A stretch of 56,906 bases of DNA, taken from the IMG/VR virus record IMGVR_UViG_3300034073_005158, positions 1 through 56,906 of that record. One strand, written 5' to 3'. Positions 28,925 through 36,018 of this stretch are shown piece after piece (positions within the stretch are counted from its first letter, which is position 1; the number at the start of each line of letters is the position of its first letter). Both the position numbers and the translations under genes were made by a program. Source of the DNA: a virus. The notes under the pieces are model-generated. The model worked only from the letters and a program-made list of their open reading frames with translations. It searched no databases and was not told the origin of the DNA.

Positions 28925-29303
28925 TTTCATAAAAATAGGCTTAAATTTAGCCACTTGTATAAATTGCGGAATGACTATAGAAATTAATGATAGTATAGAA
29001 GATATGCCCATATTTCCGTGTGCTGGTCCCATAGTAGATCCATTAAAAGCCGACTTGTCTGATGCTGAAATCATTAAAGCTCAGGCCTTAGAATTAAAGC
29101 CAGATGGTCTGGATTCATCAAACATGTGCTCGGAGGACCAGATTTTGACTAGATACAAACAATGTGGTGAGTGTGATTTTTTTGACCACAATACATGCAC
29201 TAAATGTGGATGCATATTGGTTAGCAATAAAATATATATGAGTAAGCTTGCTTGGAAAACAGAGCAATGCCCTATAGGTAAATGGGGTCCTATATCAGAC
29301 TAA
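28911..29303 (+). CDS. Small cysteine-rich (zinc-binding-type) protein
   Basis: 130 residues from the ATG at 28911, which overlaps the end of the giant gene by 14 bases. An earlier in-frame ATG at 28851 would add 20 residues antisense-like in character and is less likely. The N-terminal half has C4 and CINC. The C-terminal half has CGEC, CTKCGC and a closing CPIGKW. The CxxC...CxxCGC...CPxGKW pattern recurs in small phage proteins and suggests one or two zinc sites. It is the last gene of the + strand module and its stop codon overlaps that of the convergent - strand gene. Confidence 0.6.
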   Translation: MTTCNFIKIGLNLATCINCGMTIEINDSIEDMPIFPCAGPIVDPLKADLSDAEIIKAQALELKPDGLDSSNMCSEDQILTRYKQCGECDFFDHNTCTKCGCILVSNKIYMSKLAWKTEQCPIGKWGPISD

Positions 29304-29318
29304 TCCTTTTTCTGATAT
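29292..29318. terminator. Candidate hairpin spanning the convergent stop codons
   Basis: An 8-bp perfect inverted repeat, ATATCAGA (29292-29299) and TCTGATAT (29311-29318), encloses an 11-base loop that contains the stop codons of both converging genes. A T-run lies in the loop and only a short one follows the stem. It could act as a weak bidirectional terminator. The stem is A+T-rich, so the call is tentative. Confidence 0.35.
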
Positions 29319-29620
29319 TTGTGCCATCCTTTATTGGGTAAATAATTGCCGTTGTCGTCTTTACGTTTTGGAAAAAGAGTACCGCCCTTTTTGTGTTGAC
29401 CAAAGGCCAGAACAGCTCCACAGTCAGCGCATCTTAATTCATAGTAATCATTTCCGTCCACAGATCTTACAACAAACTTTAAATTGGTGCTTCCACAAAG
29501 ACCGCATTTTTCTTCAGAAAAAATTTCTTGAATTAGCGCAAGCTCTTTGAATATTTCTTTCTGCCCAGCTGCTTCTAGTTCGAACGATAATTTATCATTT
29601 GCTTTATAAATTACTTTCAT
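29300..29620 (-). CDS. Phage zinc-ribbon protein
   Basis: 106 residues. CGLC at residues 39-42 and CADC at 64-67 form a four-cysteine zinc ribbon, followed by FGQHKKGGTLFPKR, a tail seen in many phage zinc-ribbon proteins encoded near recombination genes. The N-terminus (KLSFELEAAGQKEIFKELA) is helical. It is the last gene of the - strand set, 3 bases after the possible annealing protein gene, so a shared role in DNA binding or recombination is possible but unproven. Confidence 0.6.
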   Translation of the reverse strand: MKVIYKANDKLSFELEAAGQKEIFKELALIQEIFSEEKCGLCGSTNLKFVVRSVDGNDYYELRCADCGAVLAFGQHKKGGTLFPKRKDDNGNYLPNKGWHKYQKKD

Positions 29621-29623
29621 AAA

Positions 29624-30349
29624 TTACTTCCATTCTTGGGTATATCCGATTAGGTTATCTGATATGGAACTAGTATCTTGTTGATACTTGGACAAATTTC
29701 TGATTACACTAACCGCATCTTGGTGTGAAATACTGTATATATTTTTACTGTCTAGGCCACTAGATTCTAATAGCTTAGATATATTTATATTAAGTCTTTG
29801 TCCTATAACGTCAATGAAATTTATTTGATTATTTGTGATTTTATTGACAGACCCAGAATCCGGATGATCCTCTACTGTATCTACTATTTCTTCAGCGGCC
29901 ACCACCTTCCTTAGTCTTAGGGCGCGTCTTAATGCTCTACCCTCCGCTCTTGTTTCAGCTACTGCTACAGGATGATTTCTATATACTTTATCACAATTTC
30001 CCCAATAGACATCAGCAGCCCCACTAACTGATCGATGTCTAATATCTTTATCTATAGAGCTATCATTAAGAATATAATCAAGCCTATACACTACCGTAGC
30101 TCTTTTCTCATTATCCGGAGATGGAGACTGAACCACATCCGTCAATATGCTAATAATGGAACAATTTAATACGGACTCAAAGATACGCCTCAATCCATCT
30201 GTGGTCGGATTGCCTTTGATTTTTTCGTCATCAGACAACTGAGACAAAACGTAATCGGTCCAAGATACATCAGAAATATCTGGTTTTTCCAAACTCATTT
30301 CTTGTTGTTCTGTTTGTGGTTCAGGTGTGTCCTTTTTTAATCTTGGCAT
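29624..30349 (-). CDS. Possible ssDNA-annealing/recombination protein
   Basis: 241 residues. The most telling segment is HPVAVAETRAEGRALRRALRLRKVV with GAADVYWGN just before it. I associate the AETRAEGRALRxAL motif with phage proteins predicted as Rad52-like or related DNA-binding recombination factors. The N-terminus is acidic and probably disordered. The C-terminal 70 residues form a separate helical domain. It is encoded beside a zinc-ribbon protein and overlaps the upstream nuclease gene by one base. The annealing role is inference. Confidence 0.4.
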   Translation of the reverse strand: MPRLKKDTPEPQTEQQEMSLEKPDISDVSWTDYVLSQLSDDEKIKGNPTTDGLRRIFESVLNCSIISILTDVVQSPSPDNEKRATVVYRLDYILNDSSIDKDIRHRSVSGAADVYWGNCDKVYRNHPVAVAETRAEGRALRRALRLRKVVAAEEIVDTVEDHPDSGSVNKITNNQINFIDVIGQRLNINISKLLESSGLDSKNIYSISHQDAVSVIRNLSKYQQDTSSISDNLIGYTQEWK

Positions 30350-31137
30350 TATTTATCCTCTATGGTAAATGAAGAAATCTGTTTATTGTTATTCTGTATC
30401 TCATCTATCGTACTCAGCAATTGCTGTAAAATGTTTTCAGCTCTAGTAGGAGAAAAGTCCTTATATTGTTTTATTCTAATAATATTCCATCCTTTTCCCA
30501 AAATTAATCCTGATTTTTTATTATCGTATGCTTTATTTTTTTTTAACGAATCCTCACCCCAAACCGGAGCAAAATGAGACGGTCCATCAACCTCTATAGC
30601 TGTGTTAATAGTAGGGAGAAAAAGGTCTATTTGCAACTTGGTATTTGTAAGAATTTGTTCTTTATGAAAGTCTACTCTATAGCCCATTTCTATTAGTTTT
30701 GTCAATAAGAAGTTTTCTAATTTAGAGCCAACCTTACTAGCCTCCCTGACTGCTTTATTAGCCATCGATAACAGCTGTTCTTTTTCGTCCTCTGTTTTTA
30801 AATTCCATGCCGCTCTAGCTTTAGATTTCCTGTCTTTTATCTCTTCCTCCGATAACTGGCTCCAAGACTTAAGAACAGAATTACCAATTGAACGTTTAGT
30901 TGCTTCGCTTCTCTTACGTCCTTTGGTTGGGTGTGTGTGTTTTCCTGTGACAAGGGCGTTTTTTTGCGCCTCAGATTTATTGCGTATATTTATTTTTAAA
31001 CGTATGGCATCTCGTCTAATTTTATTAGCATATGTCCCACATGCCTCCGCGATGTCTGCAAAACTTTTATTTTCATCAATATACAGTTTTTTGATTAACT
31101 TTTTCTTTTCCTCATCACCCAGCTGATTGTATAACAT
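30349..31137 (-). CDS. HTH plus VSR/EDxHD-like endonuclease
   Basis: 262 residues in three parts. An N-terminal helix-turn-helix lies near 15-50 (FADIAEACGTYANKIRRDA). A NUMOD3-like basic motif lies near 72-90 (KGRKRSEATKRSIGNSV), typical of homing endonuclease DNA-binding regions. The C-terminal nuclease domain holds E141, D171, E182, D184, H188 (IEVDGPSHF) and GKGWNIIRIKQ. The last part resembles very-short-patch-repair-like nucleases, including phage EDxHD homing enzymes. It starts inside the 3' end of the preceding gene (23-base overlap). It may be a free-standing homing endonuclease or a co-opted repair nuclease. Confidence 0.6.
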   Translation of the reverse strand: MLYNQLGDEEKKKLIKKLYIDENKSFADIAEACGTYANKIRRDAIRLKINIRNKSEAQKNALVTGKHTHPTKGRKRSEATKRSIGNSVLKSWSQLSEEEIKDRKSKARAAWNLKTEDEKEQLLSMANKAVREASKVGSKLENFLLTKLIEMGYRVDFHKEQILTNTKLQIDLFLPTINTAIEVDGPSHFAPVWGEDSLKKNKAYDNKKSGLILGKGWNIIRIKQYKDFSPTRAENILQQLLSTIDEIQNNNKQISSFTIEDK

Positions 31138-31591
31138 TGATTATTTCCTCATATGAGAACTTGTTGATTTTATTGACACGTAATGATGGCCAGCATATGT
31201 TATATATGTTTTTTACATCATCACTAGTTGATATAATATGTAAATTATTTTTTTCAAACAGTTTTTTCCATAAAGTATATTCTGTATATCCAGAAGCCCA
31301 TGGTGTCTCATTAGTATAAAAAAATACGTTATGCGCTTTTGGAAAACTATTAGATAGCATTAAAGACATAGTATCAAATATAACAATATTACCATCAAAA
31401 AACTTACTATGGCTTATAGGCATAAGAGGGATGTTCATATGAGACGTCATAGACGAAGAGCAATTAAATATGCAAATATTGCTCAACGGATTATGGTCTA
31501 TAAAAGGTCTTATTTCTGATATTAGGGCAATGTGTTCAGCAGACTGATTGAGGTATAGGCATATGAATGCTAGATCTTTTGTTAGTTTCAT
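31115..31591 (-). CDS. Hypothetical protein of the sugar-transfer cluster
   Basis: 158 residues, not recognised. It has alternating hydrophobic strands and helices of a Rossmann-like kind (FDGNIVIFDT, HNVFFYTNETPW, NLHIISTSDD) that recall the N-terminal half of a GT-B glycosyltransferase, but no catalytic motif is visible. It overlaps the upstream gene by 4 bases and lies last in the run of glycosyltransferase-like genes, so it is probably co-expressed with them. Confidence 0.45.
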   Translation of the reverse strand: MKLTKDLAFICLYLNQSAEHIALISEIRPFIDHNPLSNICIFNCSSSMTSHMNIPLMPISHSKFFDGNIVIFDTMSLMLSNSFPKAHNVFFYTNETPWASGYTEYTLWKKLFEKNNLHIISTSDDVKNIYNICWPSLRVNKINKFSYEEIINVIQSAG

Positions 31592-32322
31592 TTTACTATC
31601 TTTTCTAGAAAATCCTCTATATCTACAGGACTAAAACTATTTGTGTTTTTGTTTATTGTGAGAGTCTCTGCGTCTAATATGACGCAGCCACAGGTATATG
31701 CTTCAGCAACATAGGACTCATATTTATTTGACACAAAATATTTGCAATTATTTAAGATATCATTTTTGTCTAGTTCTGTAAGCATTCCGAGATTTTGAGG
31801 ATGCTGTATAGATTTGTTATTAAATAATAAAAATTTACTATCTTTTGTTTCTGGATATAGATGTTTTTTTATATGTTGTGGAATCTCACTATCCTCATCC
31901 AAAAAATATGCTATCCTATCTATTCTGTTGTAGTTTTCGTTGTTCTTAGAAGTAAATAAATTTTTGTTTATACAATAATCTGGTAGTACTAGAACATTGC
32001 TGTATCGCCGAAACTCATCATGGTCTTGGGGGTGTAAAATGTGTTTAGCCTTTTTAATATATCTAATAGCATCTTTATTGATTTGTGATCTGCTATGATA
32101 TATAAACGCTTTTGTCAGTATGTCACCATATTCGCCCACAAACTGTATGATTTCGTTAGAAATAAAGGAACTATCAAAGATGTAGGCATTAGCACTAATC
32201 TTATGATGTATCTCATATAGATTTGTAGGTTTGTCTATGAATATTTGAAATTTTGTGCTATTTATGTGTTTGATAGCACTCAATATTCTGTTGTCTCTAT
32301 CAGACAAAAATACTTTTATCAT
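31588..32322 (-). CDS. GT-B glycosyltransferase-like protein
   Basis: 244 residues. The C-terminal segment near 200-225 reads YESYVAEAYTCGCVILDAETL. This resembles the E-x7-E / ACGxPV region that binds the nucleotide sugar in GT4-type glycosyltransferases, though the first acidic residue is weakly placed. The N-terminal half is shortened compared with complete GT-B enzymes (350 or more residues). It overlaps the neighbouring genes by 23 and 4 bases. It may be a partial enzyme or a partner of another transferase of the cluster. Confidence 0.45.
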   Translation of the reverse strand: MIKVFLSDRDNRILSAIKHINSTKFQIFIDKPTNLYEIHHKISANAYIFDSSFISNEIIQFVGEYGDILTKAFIYHSRSQINKDAIRYIKKAKHILHPQDHDEFRRYSNVLVLPDYCINKNLFTSKNNENYNRIDRIAYFLDEDSEIPQHIKKHLYPETKDSKFLLFNNKSIQHPQNLGMLTELDKNDILNNCKYFVSNKYESYVAEAYTCGCVILDAETLTINKNTNSFSPVDIEDFLEKIVK

Positions 32323-32995
32323 AAAAGTTTTTGACCCTTTTTATATCGTCTAATGTATTAATTTTGTAAATATTCTTTGTATTGCGAATAGCTATTGGTT
32401 CTATATCTATATTATTATTTATTAGCAGGTTTACAAGCTCAAAAATATACAGATGATCTAATTTGTATAGTTTAGATAATTTTTGGATCGATTTAATTGT
32501 CCTGTTGTTCATAAATATGCATTCAGACCATTGGTGTTTCAGGCCGTAAAACAGATACTCAACTTTTGTGGGATCTTGTATACCTATAGAGAAACCATCT
32601 TTATTTTTTGGTAATACGAACAGTGCTGTTTTTTGTGATATGGGTAATTTTTCTTTTAAGAGAACACCGTTGTTGATAAGTAAAAGATTTGATGGCTTTT
32701 TTGTGATTATATAATGCATCAGCGACTGCGCCTGATTGCTATCATTATATTTGTCATTATGTAATATGCTTACTGACTTATATTTTTTAATTTGTTTTTT
32801 AATCTTCTCATTTTCGAATCCGGTTAGTACTGTTATACTAGAATTTTTGTAAAATTTTTTACAATACATTATTTGATAATCTATAAGCGTTATATCATGA
32901 TATATTTTTAATAATGCTTTTGACCCTATGGATTTCATTCCTTTGGTAGCTTCTGGCACTAAAATAAGTATGTTTTGTGGTGAACTACAGCTCAT
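32300..32995 (-). CDS. Sugar-nucleotidyltransferase-like protein
   Basis: 231 residues. The N-terminus (ILVPEATKGMKSIGSKALLKI, then LIDYQIMYCKKF and ITVLTGF) follows the pattern of MobA/GlmU/RmlA-like nucleotidyltransferases, with KALLKI in place of KPLLxI. The C-terminus (IYKINTLDDIKRVKNFY) matches the closing DI(D/N)TxxDxxRA segment of these enzymes. The family's glycine-rich GGxGxR signature is degraded to EATKGMK, so activity is uncertain. In this cluster it would be expected to activate a sugar phosphate for the transferases. Confidence 0.5.
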   Translation of the reverse strand: MSCSSPQNILILVPEATKGMKSIGSKALLKIYHDITLIDYQIMYCKKFYKNSSITVLTGFENEKIKKQIKKYKSVSILHNDKYNDSNQAQSLMHYIITKKPSNLLLINNGVLLKEKLPISQKTALFVLPKNKDGFSIGIQDPTKVEYLFYGLKHQWSECIFMNNRTIKSIQKLSKLYKLDHLYIFELVNLLINNNIDIEPIAIRNTKNIYKINTLDDIKRVKNFYDKSIFV

Positions 32996-33740
32996 ATTGT
33001 ATGTATTTAAAACCTCTATCTGTTGCTGAGGCCATGGCTTTCAGAATGTCAGGGTTATCGTTTAGCAATAGATACTTATAAGAATTAAAATCTATGAATA
33101 TACCATCTAAAGTAGTAAGATCCGCTATAACTGCATTAAATGGATTTTGTTTTACACTTGTCTCAAAATGAAAGAAGTTTATTCTATCATTTAGTTCATT
33201 TTCTTTTTCGGGATTTTCTGGTATATAAACGGTAAATATTTTGCTATCGACCTTATTTATATTAGTGTCGAGCGAAATAGTTATACATTCTTGTAGCGAT
33301 TTATCTAATACAAAATTATGTAATTTCCATTTGGCCGTATCGTAGATATTTTTTAGTATCTGTTTTGCTATGGAGTCGCTGAGGTCTTTGTTTCTATTAA
33401 TAAACGATATATATTTTGGCTTGATGTCCAATTTATTAATTGTTGAGCACACGGCTTCTACATTGGTATCGTTATTTTTCAGATCCACTACTAAATAGTA
33501 TTTAAGCAGAGAATTATCTCTGATTGCCTGTACTATGTCTATCTCATGCAATTCTTTGTTTGAATCATATACACTTTTTGAAAAACAATATTTACACGCA
33601 TATTCATGAATATAGTTATATCCGTCTTTATCTTCTATTATTTTTACATCCTTTAATATATTTGGAATATCAAAGTAGCAACCCTTATTATCACCATCCT
33701 TAATAAACAAGCAGCCAGAACAATATGTATTAATTTTCAT
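32985..33740 (-). CDS. GT2-like protein with cysteine-rich N-terminus
   Basis: 251 residues. The first 55 residues hold cysteines in the pattern CSGC...C...CKYC and could bind zinc. Downstream, KYYLVVDLKNNDTNVEAVCS and KPKYISFINR resemble the first strands of GT2 glycosyltransferases, and LLLNDNPDILKAM resembles the acidic nucleotide-sugar region. A strict DxD motif is not evident. It overlaps neighbours at both ends (11 and 4 bases or so). It may be a degenerate or regulatory transferase-like subunit. Confidence 0.4.
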   Translation of the reverse strand: MKINTYCSGCLFIKDGDNKGCYFDIPNILKDVKIIEDKDGYNYIHEYACKYCFSKSVYDSNKELHEIDIVQAIRDNSLLKYYLVVDLKNNDTNVEAVCSTINKLDIKPKYISFINRNKDLSDSIAKQILKNIYDTAKWKLHNFVLDKSLQECITISLDTNINKVDSKIFTVYIPENPEKENELNDRINFFHFETSVKQNPFNAVIADLTTLDGIFIDFNSYKYLLLNDNPDILKAMASATDRGFKYIQYEL

Positions 33741-34159
33741 AGCTTTCTTCCGAAGGTGACAGCTGACAATATTTTATTTTGTTCAATACCGATAATATCG
33801 AATTGTTTATTATCCAGAATTTGTTTTGTAATTTTTTCGTAAGATATATTATTTTTAACACCCTCTATTATTTTTAGAAATTGTTCTTCTGAGATCTGCC
33901 TATCTACATACAATTTAGCAATGGCATAGACATCGCTAATAACAAAAGTGACTTGTCCGCCATATCTGGTTTTATTTATGATAGTATCGATTGTGGCTGA
34001 TGTCTTGTCCTGGGCCACAAACGCAAGATCTGCACAATAAATAACATCAATCGACGCATTGGGAATAGAGTCTATATTTTTTATATCCCAGTCCACAAAA
34101 TCTTTGATATTATGTTTTTCTTTATTTGTATAATCTATAATATTAATTTTCCGTATCAT
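33737..34159 (-). CDS. Truncated SAM-methyltransferase-like protein
   Basis: I use the ATG at 34159 (140 residues), with AAGGA 9 bases upstream, rather than a TTG two codons earlier. SIDVIYCADLAFVA and RYGGQVTFVISDVYAIAKLYVDRQISEEQF follow the second half of class I methyltransferases found in sugar and LPS clusters. The glycine-rich SAM-binding motif I is missing, so it is either a divergent enzyme or a non-catalytic partner. It is coupled to the next gene by a 4-base overlap. Confidence 0.45.
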   Translation of the reverse strand: MIRKINIIDYTNKEKHNIKDFVDWDIKNIDSIPNASIDVIYCADLAFVAQDKTSATIDTIINKTRYGGQVTFVISDVYAIAKLYVDRQISEEQFLKIIEGVKNNISYEKITKQILDNKQFDIIGIEQNKILSAVTFGRKL

Positions 34160-34177
34160 TTGCAACTATCCTTATGT

Positions 34178-35032
34178 CTATATACTGTTTAAATAGTGGT
34201 TATATATTTTGGTACAAAATTCCGACCAGTCGTATTTTTTAATCGTGTCGGAAGCTATGCTTTGCGTCTTTTGGTCTATATCTGATTTTAGTAGATTAGA
34301 TACTGTGTGTATCATATCCTGTAGATCTTTTACAACAAAAATATTGGCATCAAAAGCAAATCTTGTGGTTACACAGTAACACCCGCAAGCGGAGGCCGCT
34401 AAAAGATTATAATAGGTGTCTGTATCGATGCAAATGCGATACTTGGATAAAATAGCATAATTCTCATTAATATCATTACTAAATTCATATAGAGTATCGG
34501 TTCCTGGTATAGTTTGCTTAAGGTGCTGATATACGGCCTCTATCTGTTTTTGTTTTTTCGTATTAATAATTAGTATGTTTTTATTTCTTTCTACAGTATC
34601 GATATTTTTAGGTGGTATAACGCCATAGTTTATGTATTCTATATTAGGCATCTCCCACACAGAATCATTCGAAAAAAACGATAATATTTTGTGTGCAGAC
34701 GTATTGCTAAATAATATTTGCATATCTTCTTTTTTCATAGTCTGTGGTGGTGCGTCGTGAATAGATATAATATGCGGAACGAAATATTCCGATAAGCTTT
34801 TTTTGTTTTGGGCAAACTCTAATGCGCTATTTATCCAAACACAACTATAAAAAATATTATCTATAAATGGCTTATTGGTATTAATGTCTAGTGGTATAAA
34901 ATACTTTTGCTCATCACTAGACATCGCTACGTCAAACAATGAATTATGCTTAGCATAAAGCATATTAGGAGGTTGGTTTCCTAATATTCTTTTTTTAGTG
35001 TAAATTTGATTTTTGATTTGTTTATTTAGCAT
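34178..35032 (-). CDS. GT4-like glycosyltransferase (short)
   Basis: 284 residues. A Rossmann-like C-terminal half ends with YYNLLAASACGCYCVTTRFAF, in the position of the E-x7-E / ACGxPVV region of GT4 enzymes, then a KKYDWSEFCTKIYNHY tail typical of such transferases (YxWxxxxxxxxxxY). The N-terminal half is reduced. The start overlaps the preceding gene's stop by 7 bases. Glycosyl transfer is inferred; donor and acceptor are unknown. Confidence 0.5.
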   Translation of the reverse strand: MLNKQIKNQIYTKKRILGNQPPNMLYAKHNSLFDVAMSSDEQKYFIPLDINTNKPFIDNIFYSCVWINSALEFAQNKKSLSEYFVPHIISIHDAPPQTMKKEDMQILFSNTSAHKILSFFSNDSVWEMPNIEYINYGVIPPKNIDTVERNKNILIINTKKQKQIEAVYQHLKQTIPGTDTLYEFSNDINENYAILSKYRICIDTDTYYNLLAASACGCYCVTTRFAFDANIFVVKDLQDMIHTVSNLLKSDIDQKTQSIASDTIKKYDWSEFCTKIYNHYLNSI

Positions 35033-36018
35033 AGGATATCTAATATTCTGCTTTTTTCTTGTGCATCTAAACCATGTTTTTCGACTTTATTGAGATCAGA
35101 TAGTGCGTCCACTATAGACTGTGTTAGTACGGATTGCTTATGCTTGTCGATATAGTAGTCTACGGTGTTCATCGATGGAACAGTGATGTGGTCGAGATTG
35201 GTGATATCCAGTATTTTACTATTGTAGCACTCAGCCATGCTTCTATTTAATCCGCACTCGTATTGATCTTTCAGGTCGATAAAAATATCACAAGAGTTAT
35301 GTAGTACTTTTAAGTGGTCGTAGGTAAATTCTTGATTTATAATTTTTATAGGCTTGAGAATAGGATGATAATTCATTTTGTCAAAAATATCTTGTATATT
35401 TTTTTCTAATGCTTCTTGGGCATTGTATTTTTTAGGGTCCGTTAATGCTAAAACCATACATTTTTCGAGACTATTGCGGCAAGATATGATAAAAGATATA
35501 ATTATCTTATTGAGAATGTTATTGTTTTCTAAATAATTGCCGATAAAGTATAATTTTGTTTTATTATTACAATAATCAAAATTGCCCTGCTGTCCATCAG
35601 GAATTTTTTCTATATGGTATACTAGCGCTTTGTGTGCTATATTATATTTACTTAGTATATAAGCATTAGTATAATCGTCAACTAAAACAGTATTAAAGTT
35701 ACGTAATACTTCTAACTGATATTGGCTTACGGAATAATCTATCATAGGTATGCATATATTTTTTTCTCCCAAGCTGATATATTTTGGATCACAAATCATT
35801 TCGACGGGACAGTGTTGTATCACATAGTCGTAGCTATCGAAACTCTGTCTTAGTCTATAGTTTTCGAATTTATCAACATTAACATAGTCTAAATCGGTAA
35901 TTATTGACTTTGTTTCTAGTTGAATAGAAGGATTCGATTTTATTGTGTCTATAATATTTCTTGAGGCCATACCTATTAAATCGGTATTATAATATGGTCC
36001 AAAATATAATACTTTCAT
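35026..36018 (-). CDS. GT-B (GT4-like) glycosyltransferase
   Basis: 330 residues. The N-terminus MKVLYFGPYYNTDLIGMASRN matches the glycine-containing opening loop of GT-B enzymes. A middle KLYFIGNYL strand begins the second Rossmann domain. YECGLNRSMAECYNSKILDI near residues 255-275 replaces the EGFGLxxxEAxAxGxPV motif. It starts as ATGA over the stop of the 553-residue transferase gene, which suggests coupled synthesis. Confidence 0.55.
   Translation of the reverse strand: MKVLYFGPYYNTDLIGMASRNIIDTIKSNPSIQLETKSIITDLDYVNVDKFENYRLRQSFDSYDYVIQHCPVEMICDPKYISLGEKNICIPMIDYSVSQYQLEVLRNFNTVLVDDYTNAYILSKYNIAHKALVYHIEKIPDGQQGNFDYCNNKTKLYFIGNYLENNNILNKIIISFIISCRNSLEKCMVLALTDPKKYNAQEALEKNIQDIFDKMNYHPILKPIKIINQEFTYDHLKVLHNSCDIFIDLKDQYECGLNRSMAECYNSKILDITNLDHITVPSMNTVDYYIDKHKQSVLTQSIVDALSDLNKVEKHGLDAQEKSRILDILC

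Noticed and set aside
32985-33740. Radical SAM enzyme, from the cysteine pattern
   Set aside because: The CxxxCxxC triad is absent. The cysteines are CSGC...CKYC and fit a zinc site better.
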